From: Pseudomonadota bacterium
Lineage (GTDB): Bacteria > Pseudomonadota > Gammaproteobacteria > Eutrophobiales > Eutrophobiaceae
Assembly: GCA_013112535.1 (NCBI GenBank)
Contig: JABFGI010000001.1
Coordinates: 242,414-306,413 of the forward strand
Length of the DNA stretch: 64,000 nucleotides
Direction of reading: 5' to 3'
Shown piece after piece: positions 26,506 through 36,169 of the stretch. The notes below the pieces were generated by a model. The model was not told where the DNA came from. It saw only the letters and a list, made by a program, of their open reading frames with translations, and searched no databases. The position numbers and the translations under genes are program-made. The stretch's first letter is position 1. Every line of letters begins with the position of its first letter.

Positions 26506-27178
26506 TAAGAATAAATTTTTATTCTTTCTATTCATGTTATTAATGTTTCAAGCTTGGATGACAACGGTTCAAAAAGAACCATTTCTAATGTCTGATTTTC
26601 CAAAAGCTGGTAGTGATGGTTTGATAATTGATAATGGTAAGATTGTGAATAGTAGAACAGAAACTATTTTGTGGAACTATTCTAGTTGGATACCTGATAG
26701 TGTTGAAAGAAAGTTTTTCACTATTTCAGCAATAAGAGCAGGCTCAATACGTACTGCAGGAAATACACTTATTGATAAAAATAACTTGATATCAGTTAAT
26801 GAGTTTATATTATATCTGCCACGCGCACTTCACGTGGGATTATTTAGTCCTTTTCCTCAATTTTGGAGTGGAAAAGGGAGTTCTCCTGCAATGACTATGG
26901 CTAGAAAAATTGTGGGTATTGTTACGCTTGTATTTTATTTTTGCCTCATTGGTTTATTGTTTGCGATTGTTAATTACAGAAATAACAAACTTCTTTGGAC
27001 AATGGTATTGTTTTGTCTTTTTGGAATTTTACTTTATAGTTATACATCTGTTAATACAGGTACAATCATACGTACTCGATATGGTTTCTACATGCTACTT
27101 GTTTCTTTTGGTTTGGCTCATATTGTGCAGTTTTTTTTAATGTACAAGAAGAATAGAGATAACTTAAAAAATATCTAA
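26495..27178 (+). CDS. Polytopic membrane protein, part 2
   Basis: A 227-residue protein from the ATG at 26495; the longer frame from 26471 is unlikely because AAGGAT at 26480-26490 fits the later ATG. It has one N-terminal hydrophobic segment, a soluble loop of about 110 residues (largely periplasmic-looking), then three or so helices. It begins inside the preceding gene. If the pair is one broken gene, the membrane protein would be about 460 residues, a normal size for Wzy or a GT39-like enzyme. Function is unproven. Confidence 0.5.
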   Translation: MKSNKNKFLFFLFMLLMFQAWMTTVQKEPFLMSDFPKAGSDGLIIDNGKIVNSRTETILWNYSSWIPDSVERKFFTISAIRAGSIRTAGNTLIDKNNLISVNEFILYLPRALHVGLFSPFPQFWSGKGSSPAMTMARKIVGIVTLVFYFCLIGLLFAIVNYRNNKLLWTMVLFCLFGILLYSYTSVNTGTIIRTRYGFYMLLVSFGLAHIVQFFLMYKKNRDNLKNI

Positions 27179-27203
27179 TTTTTATTATTAAATATCAATA
27201 TCG

Positions 27204-28694
27204 TTGAGTCGTTTAACTAAAAATATTTCGGCAAATTTTTTGTCGAATGTCTGGTCTACATTCCTTCTGCTTCTATTAACACCTCTGTATATAGATTTTC
27301 TAGGTATAGAGAGCTATGGATTAATTGGTTTTTATATTTCATGGATTGCCTTGCTTGGTATTCTCGATAATGGAATTTCTGCAACTGCTTCACGAGAGAT
27401 AGCATGGTTAAGTGCTCGAACAAACGAACGAAAAAATATACCCAATCTGATACGAACATTAGAAGTAACATATTGGGGAATAGTACTAATTATTGGGGTA
27501 ATAATTCTTATTGGAATAAAGTTATATGGTTCAAGCTGGTTTCAGTCTGATAATTTAGACTCAGTATTAATTCAAGATGCATTGATACTCATGGCGATAT
27601 CATTGGTTTTACAGGTTCCTTCTGGTCTCTATATTGGTGGGTTAATGGGTATGCAAAGGCAGGTTGAATGCTCCATGTTTGTCGCATTATTTGGAACTGT
27701 TCGAGGAGTTGGAGCTATTTTAGTGCTTTGGTTGGTGAGTCCAGATATCAAGACATATTTTTTATGGAATATTGTAGCAAGCGGAATACAAACCGGAATA
27801 ATGAGAAGTGTACTTTGGAGAAAAATAAATCTTACAAAATGTGTCGCTAGTTTTTCTATTGAAGCACTGCATTCTGTTAAGATGTTTGCTGGAGGGATGA
27901 TGTTAATTACTGCTCTGGCACTAATTATGGGTCATGCAGATAAAATAATTTTGAGCAGACTAATTTCGTTAGAAATGTTTGGCTATTATATGTTGGCATG
28001 GACTGTAGCATCAGCATTATCACGTATTTCAACACCGCTGATTCAAGCTATTGGTCCTTATTTTACTGAGCTTGCTTCTATGAAGAACGAAGAAGTGATT
28101 TCAAAACAACTGCGTCTGGCTTCTCAGTTCATGAACGCATTAATTTTGCCGCCAACGGCACTAATAATATTTTTCGCAGAGCCAATCATAAATGTCTGGG
28201 TCGGAAATCAAGCTGTTGCTGAAGGCGTTTCGCCAATTTTAATGGTATTGATAGTAGGAACAATGTTTACAAGTTGCTCTTATCCTTTATTAAGTGTTCT
28301 GTATAGTTATAAAAAAATAAGGATGCTTGTCATGTTAAATGTCACGTTGGTTGTCATTTTATTACCTTTACTCGTAATTGTCGTGAAAAATATTGGTACT
28401 ATTGGAGCAGCATATATATGGGTCTTGTATGGATTGGCACACTATTTTGTGACGCTTAATTTAGGGCTGCGATTATTAATGAAGCATAAGTTGATCGCAC
28501 TAATGATGAAAGATTTTATGACGCTATTTTTTGTTTCCTTCTCTATTACAGGTGGAGCATGGCTGTTCTTGGAGAATTTGGATGAAAAACTAATTACAGT
28601 TTTATTGCTTGGATGTGTGTTAGTGATTTGCTGGTTTATTACTATGCTTTCAAGTCAAGTACTCCGAAAAAATATATTGGAAAGATTGTCATGA
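27204..28694 (+). CDS. wzx: Wzx-like polysaccharide flippase (MOP superfamily)
   Basis: A 496-residue membrane protein with about 12-14 hydrophobic helices and the N-terminal pattern LTKNISANFLSNVWSTFLLL typical of O-antigen and PST flippases. These move undecaprenyl-linked repeat units to the periplasm. It starts with TTG. The ATGA overlap couples it to the next glycosyltransferase. Its presence shows that a Wzx/Wzy-dependent route is used and that a polymerase should exist in or near the locus. Confidence 0.8.
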   Translation: MSRLTKNISANFLSNVWSTFLLLLLTPLYIDFLGIESYGLIGFYISWIALLGILDNGISATASREIAWLSARTNERKNIPNLIRTLEVTYWGIVLIIGVIILIGIKLYGSSWFQSDNLDSVLIQDALILMAISLVLQVPSGLYIGGLMGMQRQVECSMFVALFGTVRGVGAILVLWLVSPDIKTYFLWNIVASGIQTGIMRSVLWRKINLTKCVASFSIEALHSVKMFAGGMMLITALALIMGHADKIILSRLISLEMFGYYMLAWTVASALSRISTPLIQAIGPYFTELASMKNEEVISKQLRLASQFMNALILPPTALIIFFAEPIINVWVGNQAVAEGVSPILMVLIVGTMFTSCSYPLLSVLYSYKKIRMLVMLNVTLVVILLPLLVIVVKNIGTIGAAYIWVLYGLAHYFVTLNLGLRLLMKHKLIALMMKDFMTLFFVSFSITGGAWLFLENLDEKLITVLLLGCVLVICWFITMLSSQVLRKNILERLS

Positions 28695-29680
28695 GCGTAG
28701 TATCGTTGCCATTAGTTAGCATTGGATTACCTGTGTACAATGGAGATACCAGCCTTGAAGCTGCATTGGACTGTCTTTTGGCACAGGATTATCCAAATAT
28801 CGAAGTTATTATTTCAGATAATGCATCAACAGATGCTACGTCTAAAATTTGTGAAGAATATTCCCAGGATGAACCACGAATTAAATATTTCCGTTCAGAA
28901 GAAAACCATGGTGCTATCTGGAACTTTAATCGCGTCTTTGAATTATCCACTGGAAAATATTTTATGTGGGCCGCTCATGATGATTTGAGAGAAGCATCAT
29001 TTATAGGAGCGTGTGTAGAAAAAATGGAGGCTCAAGGTGATGCTGTACTATGTCAAACATTTACAGCAATGTATATTGAGGATAATGATGAAATACTAGG
29101 TATTATTAACTTGAATAGTTTTGATAATGCACTAAATTTGTGCGATAGATATGAAGAAACTCTAAAACATTTTCCTGCTACTGCGATCTATGGATTATAT
29201 CGTTCATCTGCAGTGCGTAAGACACACATTTATCAAAAAAGCATCTCAACTGACTTGGCGTTTATTCAAGAGTTGTCAATATATGGGCGTTTTATTCAAG
29301 TTCCTAAAGTCTTGTTTAGGTACTATGGAAGAAAAAAATGGAATACTGTTGAGCAGGATTATAGTTTTTTCTTTGGTAAGAATAAACCATGGTGGTATTT
29401 ACCTTTCATAGCGCTGTTCTTCAATCATTGTAAACGTATTGCTTTCTCGAAAATATCGCTAAGTTCAAAGGTAAATCTTTGGTTTATTTTAATAAAACAT
29501 GAAATTGGGCAGATAATATTTAAAATAAATATTAAGTTGGCAGGCTTGATGCTTCCTGAAAAACTTAAGGAAAGATGGGGGCGTGCAATTTATTTTCGAT
29601 GGATACATAATCCTAATGTAGACATGTTAAATGCAAAATTGTATATGGAACGAGTAATTAAACCTATGATGAGATGGTGA
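28691..29680 (+). CDS. Glycosyltransferase family 2
   Basis: A 329-residue GT-A glycosyltransferase starting at the ATG overlapping the wzx stop (ATGA). An upstream in-frame GTG at 28613 would lie inside wzx and is rejected. VSIGLPVYNGDTSLEAALDC opens the nucleotide-binding domain, EVIISDNASTDAT continues it, and AHDDLRE is the metal site. The C-terminus has a hydrophobic patch (YLPFIALFFNHC). The sugar is unknown. Confidence 0.8.
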   Translation: MSVVSLPLVSIGLPVYNGDTSLEAALDCLLAQDYPNIEVIISDNASTDATSKICEEYSQDEPRIKYFRSEENHGAIWNFNRVFELSTGKYFMWAAHDDLREASFIGACVEKMEAQGDAVLCQTFTAMYIEDNDEILGIINLNSFDNALNLCDRYEETLKHFPATAIYGLYRSSAVRKTHIYQKSISTDLAFIQELSIYGRFIQVPKVLFRYYGRKKWNTVEQDYSFFFGKNKPWWYLPFIALFFNHCKRIAFSKISLSSKVNLWFILIKHEIGQIIFKINIKLAGLMLPEKLKERWGRAIYFRWIHNPNVDMLNAKLYMERVIKPMMRW

Positions 29681-29780
29681 CATTAAAAGTCAATGCTTTA
29701 ATACAAGTTTTTAAATAGAACTTTTTTGATATAAAAAAAATAATGGATTTATAATGAGTTGTTACAAATGACGAGACATA

Positions 29781-30551
29781 ATGAAGTTTAAAATTATAAG
29801 AAAAATTATAAATACGTATATACGACCTATCTTTAATAGTCTTGGTGTAGATGTTACTAGATACAATAAGTATCTAGATGACTTTACAGAAAGCGAAATT
29901 AGAACATGGAATAACGTTAGTTCATATACTATGACTAGTCCAGAAAGAATTTGGACGTTGATTGAGGCTGTAAAATATATTGTTAAAAATGATATCGAGG
30001 GCGCTTTGGTCGAGTGTGGAGTGTGGAAAGGCGGCTCTGCCATGACTATGGCGCTTACGTTAAGTGAAATGGATGAAGATAGTAGAGAAATTTTTCTTTA
30101 TGATACATACACAGGAATGAGTGCTCCATCAGATGAGGATGTTTCTAATTTATGGGGTAAAGCCAGTGATACTTTTTGTGCCACAAGTACCTCAGAAGAT
30201 ACTTCAGATTGGTGTTTGTCACCACTTGAAGAAGTAAAAAATAATTTAAAAAAAACATCATATCCACAGGAAAAAATTCGCTACATTAAAGGGAAGGTGG
30301 AAGATACAATTCCTGAATTAATTCCTGATAAAATTGCATTGCTTAGGCTCGATACAGACTGGTATAAATCAACAAAACATGAGCTAATTTATTTGTTTCC
30401 AAAATTATCCAAAAATGGAATATTAATAATTGATGATTATGGTTGTTGGGAAGGTGCGAAAAAGGCAGTAGATGAATACATAACTGAAAACAATCTATGC
30501 TTGTTTTTAGGGAGAATTGATTCAAGTGCACGAATTGCCGTGAAGGTTTAA
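29781..30551 (+). CDS. TylF/MycF-type O-methyltransferase
   Basis: A 256-residue member of the macrocin-O-methyltransferase (TylF) family, which methylates sugar hydroxyls in a Mg-dependent way. Motif I is ALVECGVWKGGSAMTM (about residues 75-90). The metal-binding segment LLRLDTDWYKST (about 185) is followed by ILIIDDYGCW (about 214). Length and motif order are standard. The gene follows a 100-base gap. The target is likely an OH of a sugar in the repeat unit. Confidence 0.8.
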   Translation: MKFKIIRKIINTYIRPIFNSLGVDVTRYNKYLDDFTESEIRTWNNVSSYTMTSPERIWTLIEAVKYIVKNDIEGALVECGVWKGGSAMTMALTLSEMDEDSREIFLYDTYTGMSAPSDEDVSNLWGKASDTFCATSTSEDTSDWCLSPLEEVKNNLKKTSYPQEKIRYIKGKVEDTIPELIPDKIALLRLDTDWYKSTKHELIYLFPKLSKNGILIIDDYGCWEGAKKAVDEYITENNLCLFLGRIDSSARIAVKV

Positions 30552-30633
30552 GTCTCGAAATATACACATAAATGCAGTAAAAATCAGTTAAGTTACATCG
30601 AAAAATTAATTAAAAGTACAACTTTTCATAATT

Positions 30634-31326
30634 ATGCTTAATCAAACACAGCAAGATATGATTTGGGAACATATGCAAAATCATGCAAGAGATGTTTTTG
30701 ATTTAAGTTACTCGCGTCTGCGCTATTTAGTTGATAAATGTAAACTAGGAGATCGAGTTCTTAATATTGGTGTCGGCTCTGGAGAATTAGAGAGAATGCT
30801 AAAGGAGCGTGGTGTTGAAGTTTGGTCACTAGATCCAAATGAAGAGAGCATCGCACGGTTGCAGAATGAACTAGAAATGGGTAATAGAGCTGCACAAGGT
30901 TATAGCCAGTCAATACCATTTCTGGATGAGTATTTCGATAAAGTAATAATGACAGAAGTTCTGGAGCATCTACCTGATGATATTCTTAACGCTACACTTG
31001 ATGAAATATTTCGAGTCTTGAAGACTGGCGGGATATTTACGGGCACCGTTCCATACCGTGAAAACTTACGTGACAATAATGTAATTTGTCCTCATTGTCA
31101 GGAGCAATTTCATCGTTGGGGACATCAGCAAAGCTTTGATAAGATCAGTTTAAGAAATTTATTAGTATTTAATGGATTTATTATCGATAAACTGTATCCC
31201 CGTAGCTTTCCTGATTTTAGACGGCGCGGTATTAAATTATTTATCAAATCAGTATTCAGATATGTGCTTGGACGTATGGGTGAACCTCTGGTTGGTCCGA
31301 ATCTGTATTTTGTTTCGCACAAGTAA
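30634..31326 (+). CDS. Class I SAM-dependent methyltransferase
   Basis: A 230-residue methyltransferase with motif I RVLNIGVGSGELERML near residue 46 and the post-II motif MTEVLEHLPDD near residue 110. FTGTVPYREN is typical of the Methyltransf_11 group. VICPHCQEQFHRWGHQQSF carries a Cys-x2-Cys and Trp-Gly-His arrangement common to surface-glycan methyltransferases. The target is unknown. Confidence 0.72.
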   Translation: MLNQTQQDMIWEHMQNHARDVFDLSYSRLRYLVDKCKLGDRVLNIGVGSGELERMLKERGVEVWSLDPNEESIARLQNELEMGNRAAQGYSQSIPFLDEYFDKVIMTEVLEHLPDDILNATLDEIFRVLKTGGIFTGTVPYRENLRDNNVICPHCQEQFHRWGHQQSFDKISLRNLLVFNGFIIDKLYPRSFPDFRRRGIKLFIKSVFRYVLGRMGEPLVGPNLYFVSHK

Positions 31327-31365
31327 TTGCAAGATGATATTTTTCTGTGCAGGGTATGCTAAGTC

Positions 31366-32595
31366 ATGAAGACATTACTTATTCTTGATATGTCTTTTAC
31401 TTTGAAGATGTTTAAGCAAAGACAGCTTGAGCAAGCGCTTGAAAGCAGAAAGCTAGATGGCTATTTCAGTCAAGTTATTTCTGTTCACCCTTTGGCAGGA
31501 CTATTTGAGACTGGGGACGATCGCTACGGCAAGCCTGTTATTACATGGCTTGATGATGCGCATGTGTTTATTGAAGGAAAAGTTGGGGTATGTCGTTTAT
31601 TACGTTTTATGTCTCCAGTTAACCTTTTATGCGCACAGATTGGCTTAATTAAATTATTGGTCAAGATGAATAAGGACATACAGGTAGATGTTGTACGCAT
31701 AGGAGATCCTTATTACCTTGGCCTCATGGGTTGGTTTCTTTCAAAATTGTTACATGTGCCATTGGTAATACGTGTTTGTTTTAACTATGATCAATTACAT
31801 AGTACAACTGGCAAGGCGGTTTTTCCTAGACTGTTAGGTTTTAGGTTTGTCGAAAAAGTTATCGAGCGATTTGTTTTTCCCCGTTGTTCTCTAGTTGCTG
31901 GAGCCAATCAAAATAACTTGGATTATGCAATTTCTAATGGTGCCAGTCCTGATTTAGGTGTTGTTTTTAGGTACGGTAATTTAATTTATCCTCTCCATTT
32001 CACTGAACCTGAAAGCAGAGGAGACTATACACACTTACTCAATGAAATTGGCGTGCAGGGAGAGTTTTTGACAACAGTTAGCCGTTTAGAAAAGATGAAA
32101 CAACCAGAGCAAAACCTGTTAGTTATGAAAAGTTTAGTTGATGCTGGTTATGATATCAGTTTTGTCTTTATTGGCGATGGTAGTATGAAAACCGAGTTAG
32201 AGGAAATGGTTAATGAACTAGGCTTAAAGGGTCGAGTTTATTTTGCCGGAAACCGTCCACAGGAATGGATTGCAAAAGTATTACCTGGTGCTCGTTTGGT
32301 TTTATCTCCACATATGGGAAGAGGCTTGACTGAGGCATGTCTTGCTGGTGCGCCAATTGTTGCGTATGACTTTGACTGGCAAGGAGAGATAATTCGTACT
32401 GGCGAGACAGGTGAACTTGTAATGGAGGGAGATTGGAATGAAATGGCAATTCGTGCAAAAAAAATATTAGATAATCCTTGCTTGTCAAAACAATATGGTG
32501 AAAATGCGAGATCTGTTGCAGTGAAAATGATGTCACCCAAAAAACTAATCGACCTAGAAGTTGCTTCCTACGAAGAATTATTTAATAGAGTCTAG
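31366..32595 (+). CDS. Glycosyltransferase family 4
   Basis: A 409-residue GT-B enzyme with TTVSRLEKMKQPEQNLLVM near residue 234 and the sugar-nucleotide segment SPHMGRGLTEACLAGAPIVA near residue 310. A short hydrophobic stretch in the middle may help membrane contact. It sits 5 bases before the next methyltransferase, so the two are probably co-translated. The donor sugar is unknown. Confidence 0.72.
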   Translation: MKTLLILDMSFTLKMFKQRQLEQALESRKLDGYFSQVISVHPLAGLFETGDDRYGKPVITWLDDAHVFIEGKVGVCRLLRFMSPVNLLCAQIGLIKLLVKMNKDIQVDVVRIGDPYYLGLMGWFLSKLLHVPLVIRVCFNYDQLHSTTGKAVFPRLLGFRFVEKVIERFVFPRCSLVAGANQNNLDYAISNGASPDLGVVFRYGNLIYPLHFTEPESRGDYTHLLNEIGVQGEFLTTVSRLEKMKQPEQNLLVMKSLVDAGYDISFVFIGDGSMKTELEEMVNELGLKGRVYFAGNRPQEWIAKVLPGARLVLSPHMGRGLTEACLAGAPIVAYDFDWQGEIIRTGETGELVMEGDWNEMAIRAKKILDNPCLSKQYGENARSVAVKMMSPKKLIDLEVASYEELFNRV

Positions 32596-32600
32596 ACATT

Positions 32601-33407
32601 ATGAAGAATAAAAAAGAAAGTATTAGTAATAACAGTTCATCATTTGAAGGTTCCGAGATATCAGAATTTTTTGATGAAATGTCTCATGGAAGGAATGAAA
32701 AAATAAATGCAAATCCAATAGTAGACTATGAACAAAATGTAAGATCTGAAATTGTGCTTAATTATTTATCTCCTAAAAGTGGAGATAAAATATTAGATAT
32801 AGGTTGTGGAAACGCACGTGATATTGCTTATATTCTAGAACAAGGTGCTGAAATTATTGGTATAGATATTTCTGAAGGAATGATTTTAGAAGCAAAAAAG
32901 GACTTGGAAAAACTTGGCTATAAAAATGTTACTTTGGAAGTCGGGGATGCTACAAATCTAGCATATGCTGATAATCAATTTGATAAGGTTTTATGTAGTG
33001 AGGTAATTGAGCATATACCTAACGCTGATAAGGCATTAAACGAAATGTGGCGAATATTAAAACCTGGTGGTCATTTGATTTTATCTACTCCAAATCCAAA
33101 TAGTTGGTATGGATTTGACCGCTATATTATATGGGAGAAAATATTTAGAAAAGAATGGCCTCATCCGTATGATAATTGGCGAAGTTTACGTGAATTGTTA
33201 TTTATGACTAAAACTAAAGGTTTTATTACTAAAAAAACAGCGGGAGTCTGTTATATACCTGGTTTTATTATTACGTATTTTGTTCTACCAAAATTTATAC
33301 AACATCCATTGATTAGTATTATTCGTATATTTGAACCATTTTTATCAAGGAGATTACCTCAATTTGGATATATGGTTTGTGCGGTAGTTGAAAAAAATAA
33401 ATCTTGA
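32601..33407 (+). CDS. Class I SAM-dependent methyltransferase
   Basis: A 268-residue methyltransferase. The low-complexity first 25 residues are followed by motif I KILDIGCGNARDIAYIL near residue 63 and the post-II motif CSEVIEHIPNADKAL near residue 132. ILKPGGHLILSTPNP is typical of the Methyltransf_11 family. It sits 5 bases after the glycosyltransferase. The acceptor is unknown. Confidence 0.75.
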   Translation: MKNKKESISNNSSSFEGSEISEFFDEMSHGRNEKINANPIVDYEQNVRSEIVLNYLSPKSGDKILDIGCGNARDIAYILEQGAEIIGIDISEGMILEAKKDLEKLGYKNVTLEVGDATNLAYADNQFDKVLCSEVIEHIPNADKALNEMWRILKPGGHLILSTPNPNSWYGFDRYIIWEKIFRKEWPHPYDNWRSLRELLFMTKTKGFITKKTAGVCYIPGFIITYFVLPKFIQHPLISIIRIFEPFLSRRLPQFGYMVCAVVEKNKS

Positions 33408-33506
33408 ATGCATTTTGTATTAAAGTGTCCAGTTCAAATGTTGATAGTTAAGATCGTTGTTTGTTACAAGATTATTTTTAATGCTGTTAAAATAGTCTAG
33501 AAAATC

Positions 33507-34064
33507 ATGTCTTTAATAATTAATGAAACATCCATCCCTGGATTATTTCTTATTGATAACGATCAGCTTAAAGACCATAGAGGAAGTTTTTCTCGTTTTT
33601 TTTGCAAGCAAGAATTGTCTCCAGTTATAGGAAAAAGAGATGTCGTACAAATTAATCATTCCTATACAGCAGCAGTAGGTGCAATGAGAGGTTTCCATTA
33701 TCAATTACCACCGTATGCTGAAATGAAATTTGTACGTTGTTTAAAAGGAAAAGTGTGGGATGTGATTGTAGATTTACGTGCTGAATCTCCAACATTTCTT
33801 AAATATCATGTTGAAGAACTTGAAGCTTCGGAGAATCAAATGCTTGTCATCCCTGAAGGCTGTGCGCATGGATACCAGGTTTTACATGCCGACTCTGAGT
33901 TGCTCTATCTGCATACTGAATATTATAGTTCAGAGTATGAAAGAGGAGTTCGATTCAATGATCCTGCATTAGATATATCTTGGCCTCTATCGCCGGTTGA
34001 TATATCTGAAAGAGATTTAAACCATCCTTTAATTACGCCTGATTTTACTGGTATTGCAATATGA
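33507..34064 (+). CDS. dTDP-4-dehydrorhamnose 3,5-epimerase-like protein
   Basis: A 185-residue RmlC-type cupin. MRGFHYQLPPYAEMKFVRCL contains the catalytic His, and KGKVWDVIVDLR the strand with Asp. LLYLHTEYY supplies the Tyr, and the C-terminus has the family's WPL segment. Full length for RmlC. It overlaps the next gene (a C-methyltransferase) by 4 bases, a pairing seen in pathways to C-methylated deoxysugars. The donor nucleotide is not known; RmlA, RmlB and RmlD are not seen in the window. Confidence 0.82.
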   Translation: MSLIINETSIPGLFLIDNDQLKDHRGSFSRFFCKQELSPVIGKRDVVQINHSYTAAVGAMRGFHYQLPPYAEMKFVRCLKGKVWDVIVDLRAESPTFLKYHVEELEASENQMLVIPEGCAHGYQVLHADSELLYLHTEYYSSEYERGVRFNDPALDISWPLSPVDISERDLNHPLITPDFTGIAI

Positions 34065-35284
34065 AATGTCGCCATTGTAAATCAGAACTTGAGTATAAAT
34101 TTCTGGATTTAGGATTTATGCCACCTTCAAACGCATATTTAACTAATAAAGAATTAAATAAGCCTGAATTAACATTTCCTTTAAGATTATTTGTTTGTTC
34201 CAATTGTTGGCTAGTTCAGACAGATGATTACACTTGCGCAGAGGATCTTTTTACTGACAAGTATGCTTATTTTTCTTCAATTTCAAAACAATGGTTATTA
34301 CATGCCAAAAATTATGTTGATTCAATTTCCAATAAAATAGGAATCACAAAAAATAGTTATGTCGTGGAAATTGCAGCTAACGATGGTTATTTACTGAAAA
34401 ATTTTGTTGCAGCAAGAGTTCCTTGCTTGGGTATTGAACCAACTGCCAGTACTGCTGATAATGCTGAAGAGCAAGGCATTCCCATTTGCCGAGAATTTTT
34501 TACTAAAGCATTAGCTTTGAAATTAAAGAATGAGAATAAACAGGCAGATTTAATTATTGGAAATAATGTTTTTGCTCATGTTCCAGATATAAATGATTTT
34601 AGTGAAGGTATGAAAATTTTGCTAAAAGAATCTGGAACGATTACTCTCGAGTTCCCACATTTAATGGAATTACTCAAGCATAAGCAGTTTGACACCGTCT
34701 ATCACGAGCATTTTTCATATTTATCCTTGTTCACAGTAAATAATATTTTTAAAAATGTAGGATTGAAAATATGGGATATAGATAAACTGGAAACTCATGG
34801 TGGCAGTTTAAGAGTATATGGTTGTCATTTAGATGACCCGAGGGAAGTTTCGGAAATTGTCAATAAAATTATATTAGAAGAAGAACAGCTTGGCTTGTAT
34901 GATTTAGACATTTATAACTCTTTTCAAAAGCATGTGGATAATATTAAAAATAATTTTTTATCTTTTATAATTAAACAAAAAAAGAAGGGAAAAAAAATTG
35001 TAGCATATGGAGCTGCGGCTAAAGGGAATACATTACTTAATTATGCGGGTGTAAAATCAGATCTTATTTCTTGTGTTTATGACGCAGCTCCAGCTAAACA
35101 AGGTAATTATCTACCTGGCAGTCATATTCCAATATTGCATCCGGATGAAATTGATAATGATCGGCCTGACTTTATGATTATATTGCCGTGGAATATATCA
35201 AATGAAATTATTCAACAACTTCAGCATATTAATGACTGGGGTTGCAAGTTTGTTACGGCAATACCTGAGATTAAGATTAATTGA
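34061..35284 (+). CDS. NDP-hexose C-methyltransferase (NovU/TylCIII type)
   Basis: A 407-residue sugar C-methyltransferase. The N-terminal zinc-binding segment has CRHC (residues 3-6) and CSNC further on. The SAM domain follows with VVEIAANDGYLL near residue 105, then EFPHLMELL and FDTVYHEHFSYLSL. The C-terminal GKKIVAYGAAAKGNTLLNY is the family's extra Rossmann-like domain. It overlaps the epimerase by 4 bases. It should add a methyl to a keto-sugar carbon, giving a branched-chain sugar. Confidence 0.87.
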   Translation: MKCRHCKSELEYKFLDLGFMPPSNAYLTNKELNKPELTFPLRLFVCSNCWLVQTDDYTCAEDLFTDKYAYFSSISKQWLLHAKNYVDSISNKIGITKNSYVVEIAANDGYLLKNFVAARVPCLGIEPTASTADNAEEQGIPICREFFTKALALKLKNENKQADLIIGNNVFAHVPDINDFSEGMKILLKESGTITLEFPHLMELLKHKQFDTVYHEHFSYLSLFTVNNIFKNVGLKIWDIDKLETHGGSLRVYGCHLDDPREVSEIVNKIILEEEQLGLYDLDIYNSFQKHVDNIKNNFLSFIIKQKKKGKKIVAYGAAAKGNTLLNYAGVKSDLISCVYDAAPAKQGNYLPGSHIPILHPDEIDNDRPDFMIILPWNISNEIIQQLQHINDWGCKFVTAIPEIKIN

Positions 35285-35290
35285 AATAAC

Positions 35291-36169
35291 ATGACTAAGC
35301 GTATTCTTTTGACAGGCGCAAATGGGTTTGTCGGTCGACATATAATAAAACGACTGAAAAAAGAAGGTGCTGAAGTATTTGCATTAGTTCGTAGTAAAAA
35401 TAAGTTACACGATCTACATAATTGTGTTGATAAGTTATTTGAAATGGATATTGATAATATTTCAGATAATATATTTGACGAATTAGGGAAACCGGATGTG
35501 ATGATACATCTTGCCTGGGGAGGGTTGCCAAACTACCAGTCTTTGCATCATTATGAAGAAGAATTGCCACGACAATATTCATTCCTAAAAGCAATGATAC
35601 TAGGGGGGGTAAAATCGGTGGTTATCAGCGGAACCTGTTTTGAATATGGTATGCAAGACGGATGCTTGTCTGAAGAGAATATTACTAACCCTACAAACTC
35701 TTATGGATTCGCTAAAGATAGCCTTCATCGTCAACTTCTTTTTTTAAGTAAAGAAATGCCATTTAATCTTGCGTGGTGTCGATTGTTTTATATATGGGGA
35801 GAAGGGCAGTCAGAACAATCACTCTATATGCAATTGAGAGCAGCAGTTGAAAGGGGTGACGTTGAATTTAATATGTCTTTGGGTGAACAATTACGGGACT
35901 ATCTTTATATTGAGGATGTCGCAGATATCTTGGTGCGAATTTCAATGAGAAATAAATCAACCACAACTTTAAACATAGCTTCAGGAAAACCAATATCAGT
36001 GAAGAAGTTAGTAGAAAAATGGATAGAAACTAATGACTGGAAAATAAAATTAAATCTTGGTTATTATCCATATTCTTCATTTGAACCCATGAAATTTTGG
36101 GGAAGTAGAAAACAATTGGACATGATGCTTGAAAGTGATTTTAAATATGGTGAAAAGAATGACATATGA
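35291..36169 (+). CDS. NAD-dependent epimerase/dehydratase (SDR)
   Basis: A 292-residue extended SDR with LTGANGFVGRHII (residues about 6-18), a Ser-rich strand (VISGTCFEYG) and the catalytic Tyr and Lys in YGFAKDSLHRQ. It begins 6 bases after the C-methyltransferase and overlaps the next gene by 11 bases. It probably reduces the 4-keto group after C-methylation. The product is a branched 6-deoxysugar if the three genes act together (inference). Confidence 0.75.
   Translation: MTKRILLTGANGFVGRHIIKRLKKEGAEVFALVRSKNKLHDLHNCVDKLFEMDIDNISDNIFDELGKPDVMIHLAWGGLPNYQSLHHYEEELPRQYSFLKAMILGGVKSVVISGTCFEYGMQDGCLSEENITNPTNSYGFAKDSLHRQLLFLSKEMPFNLAWCRLFYIWGEGQSEQSLYMQLRAAVERGDVEFNMSLGEQLRDYLYIEDVADILVRISMRNKSTTTLNIASGKPISVKKLVEKWIETNDWKIKLNLGYYPYSSFEPMKFWGSRKQLDMMLESDFKYGEKNDI

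Noticed and set aside
28613..28690. Upstream GTG start for the glycosyltransferase at 28691
   Set aside because: The extra 26 residues overlap wzx out of frame and do not look like a GT2 N-terminus; the ATGA overlap gives a better start.
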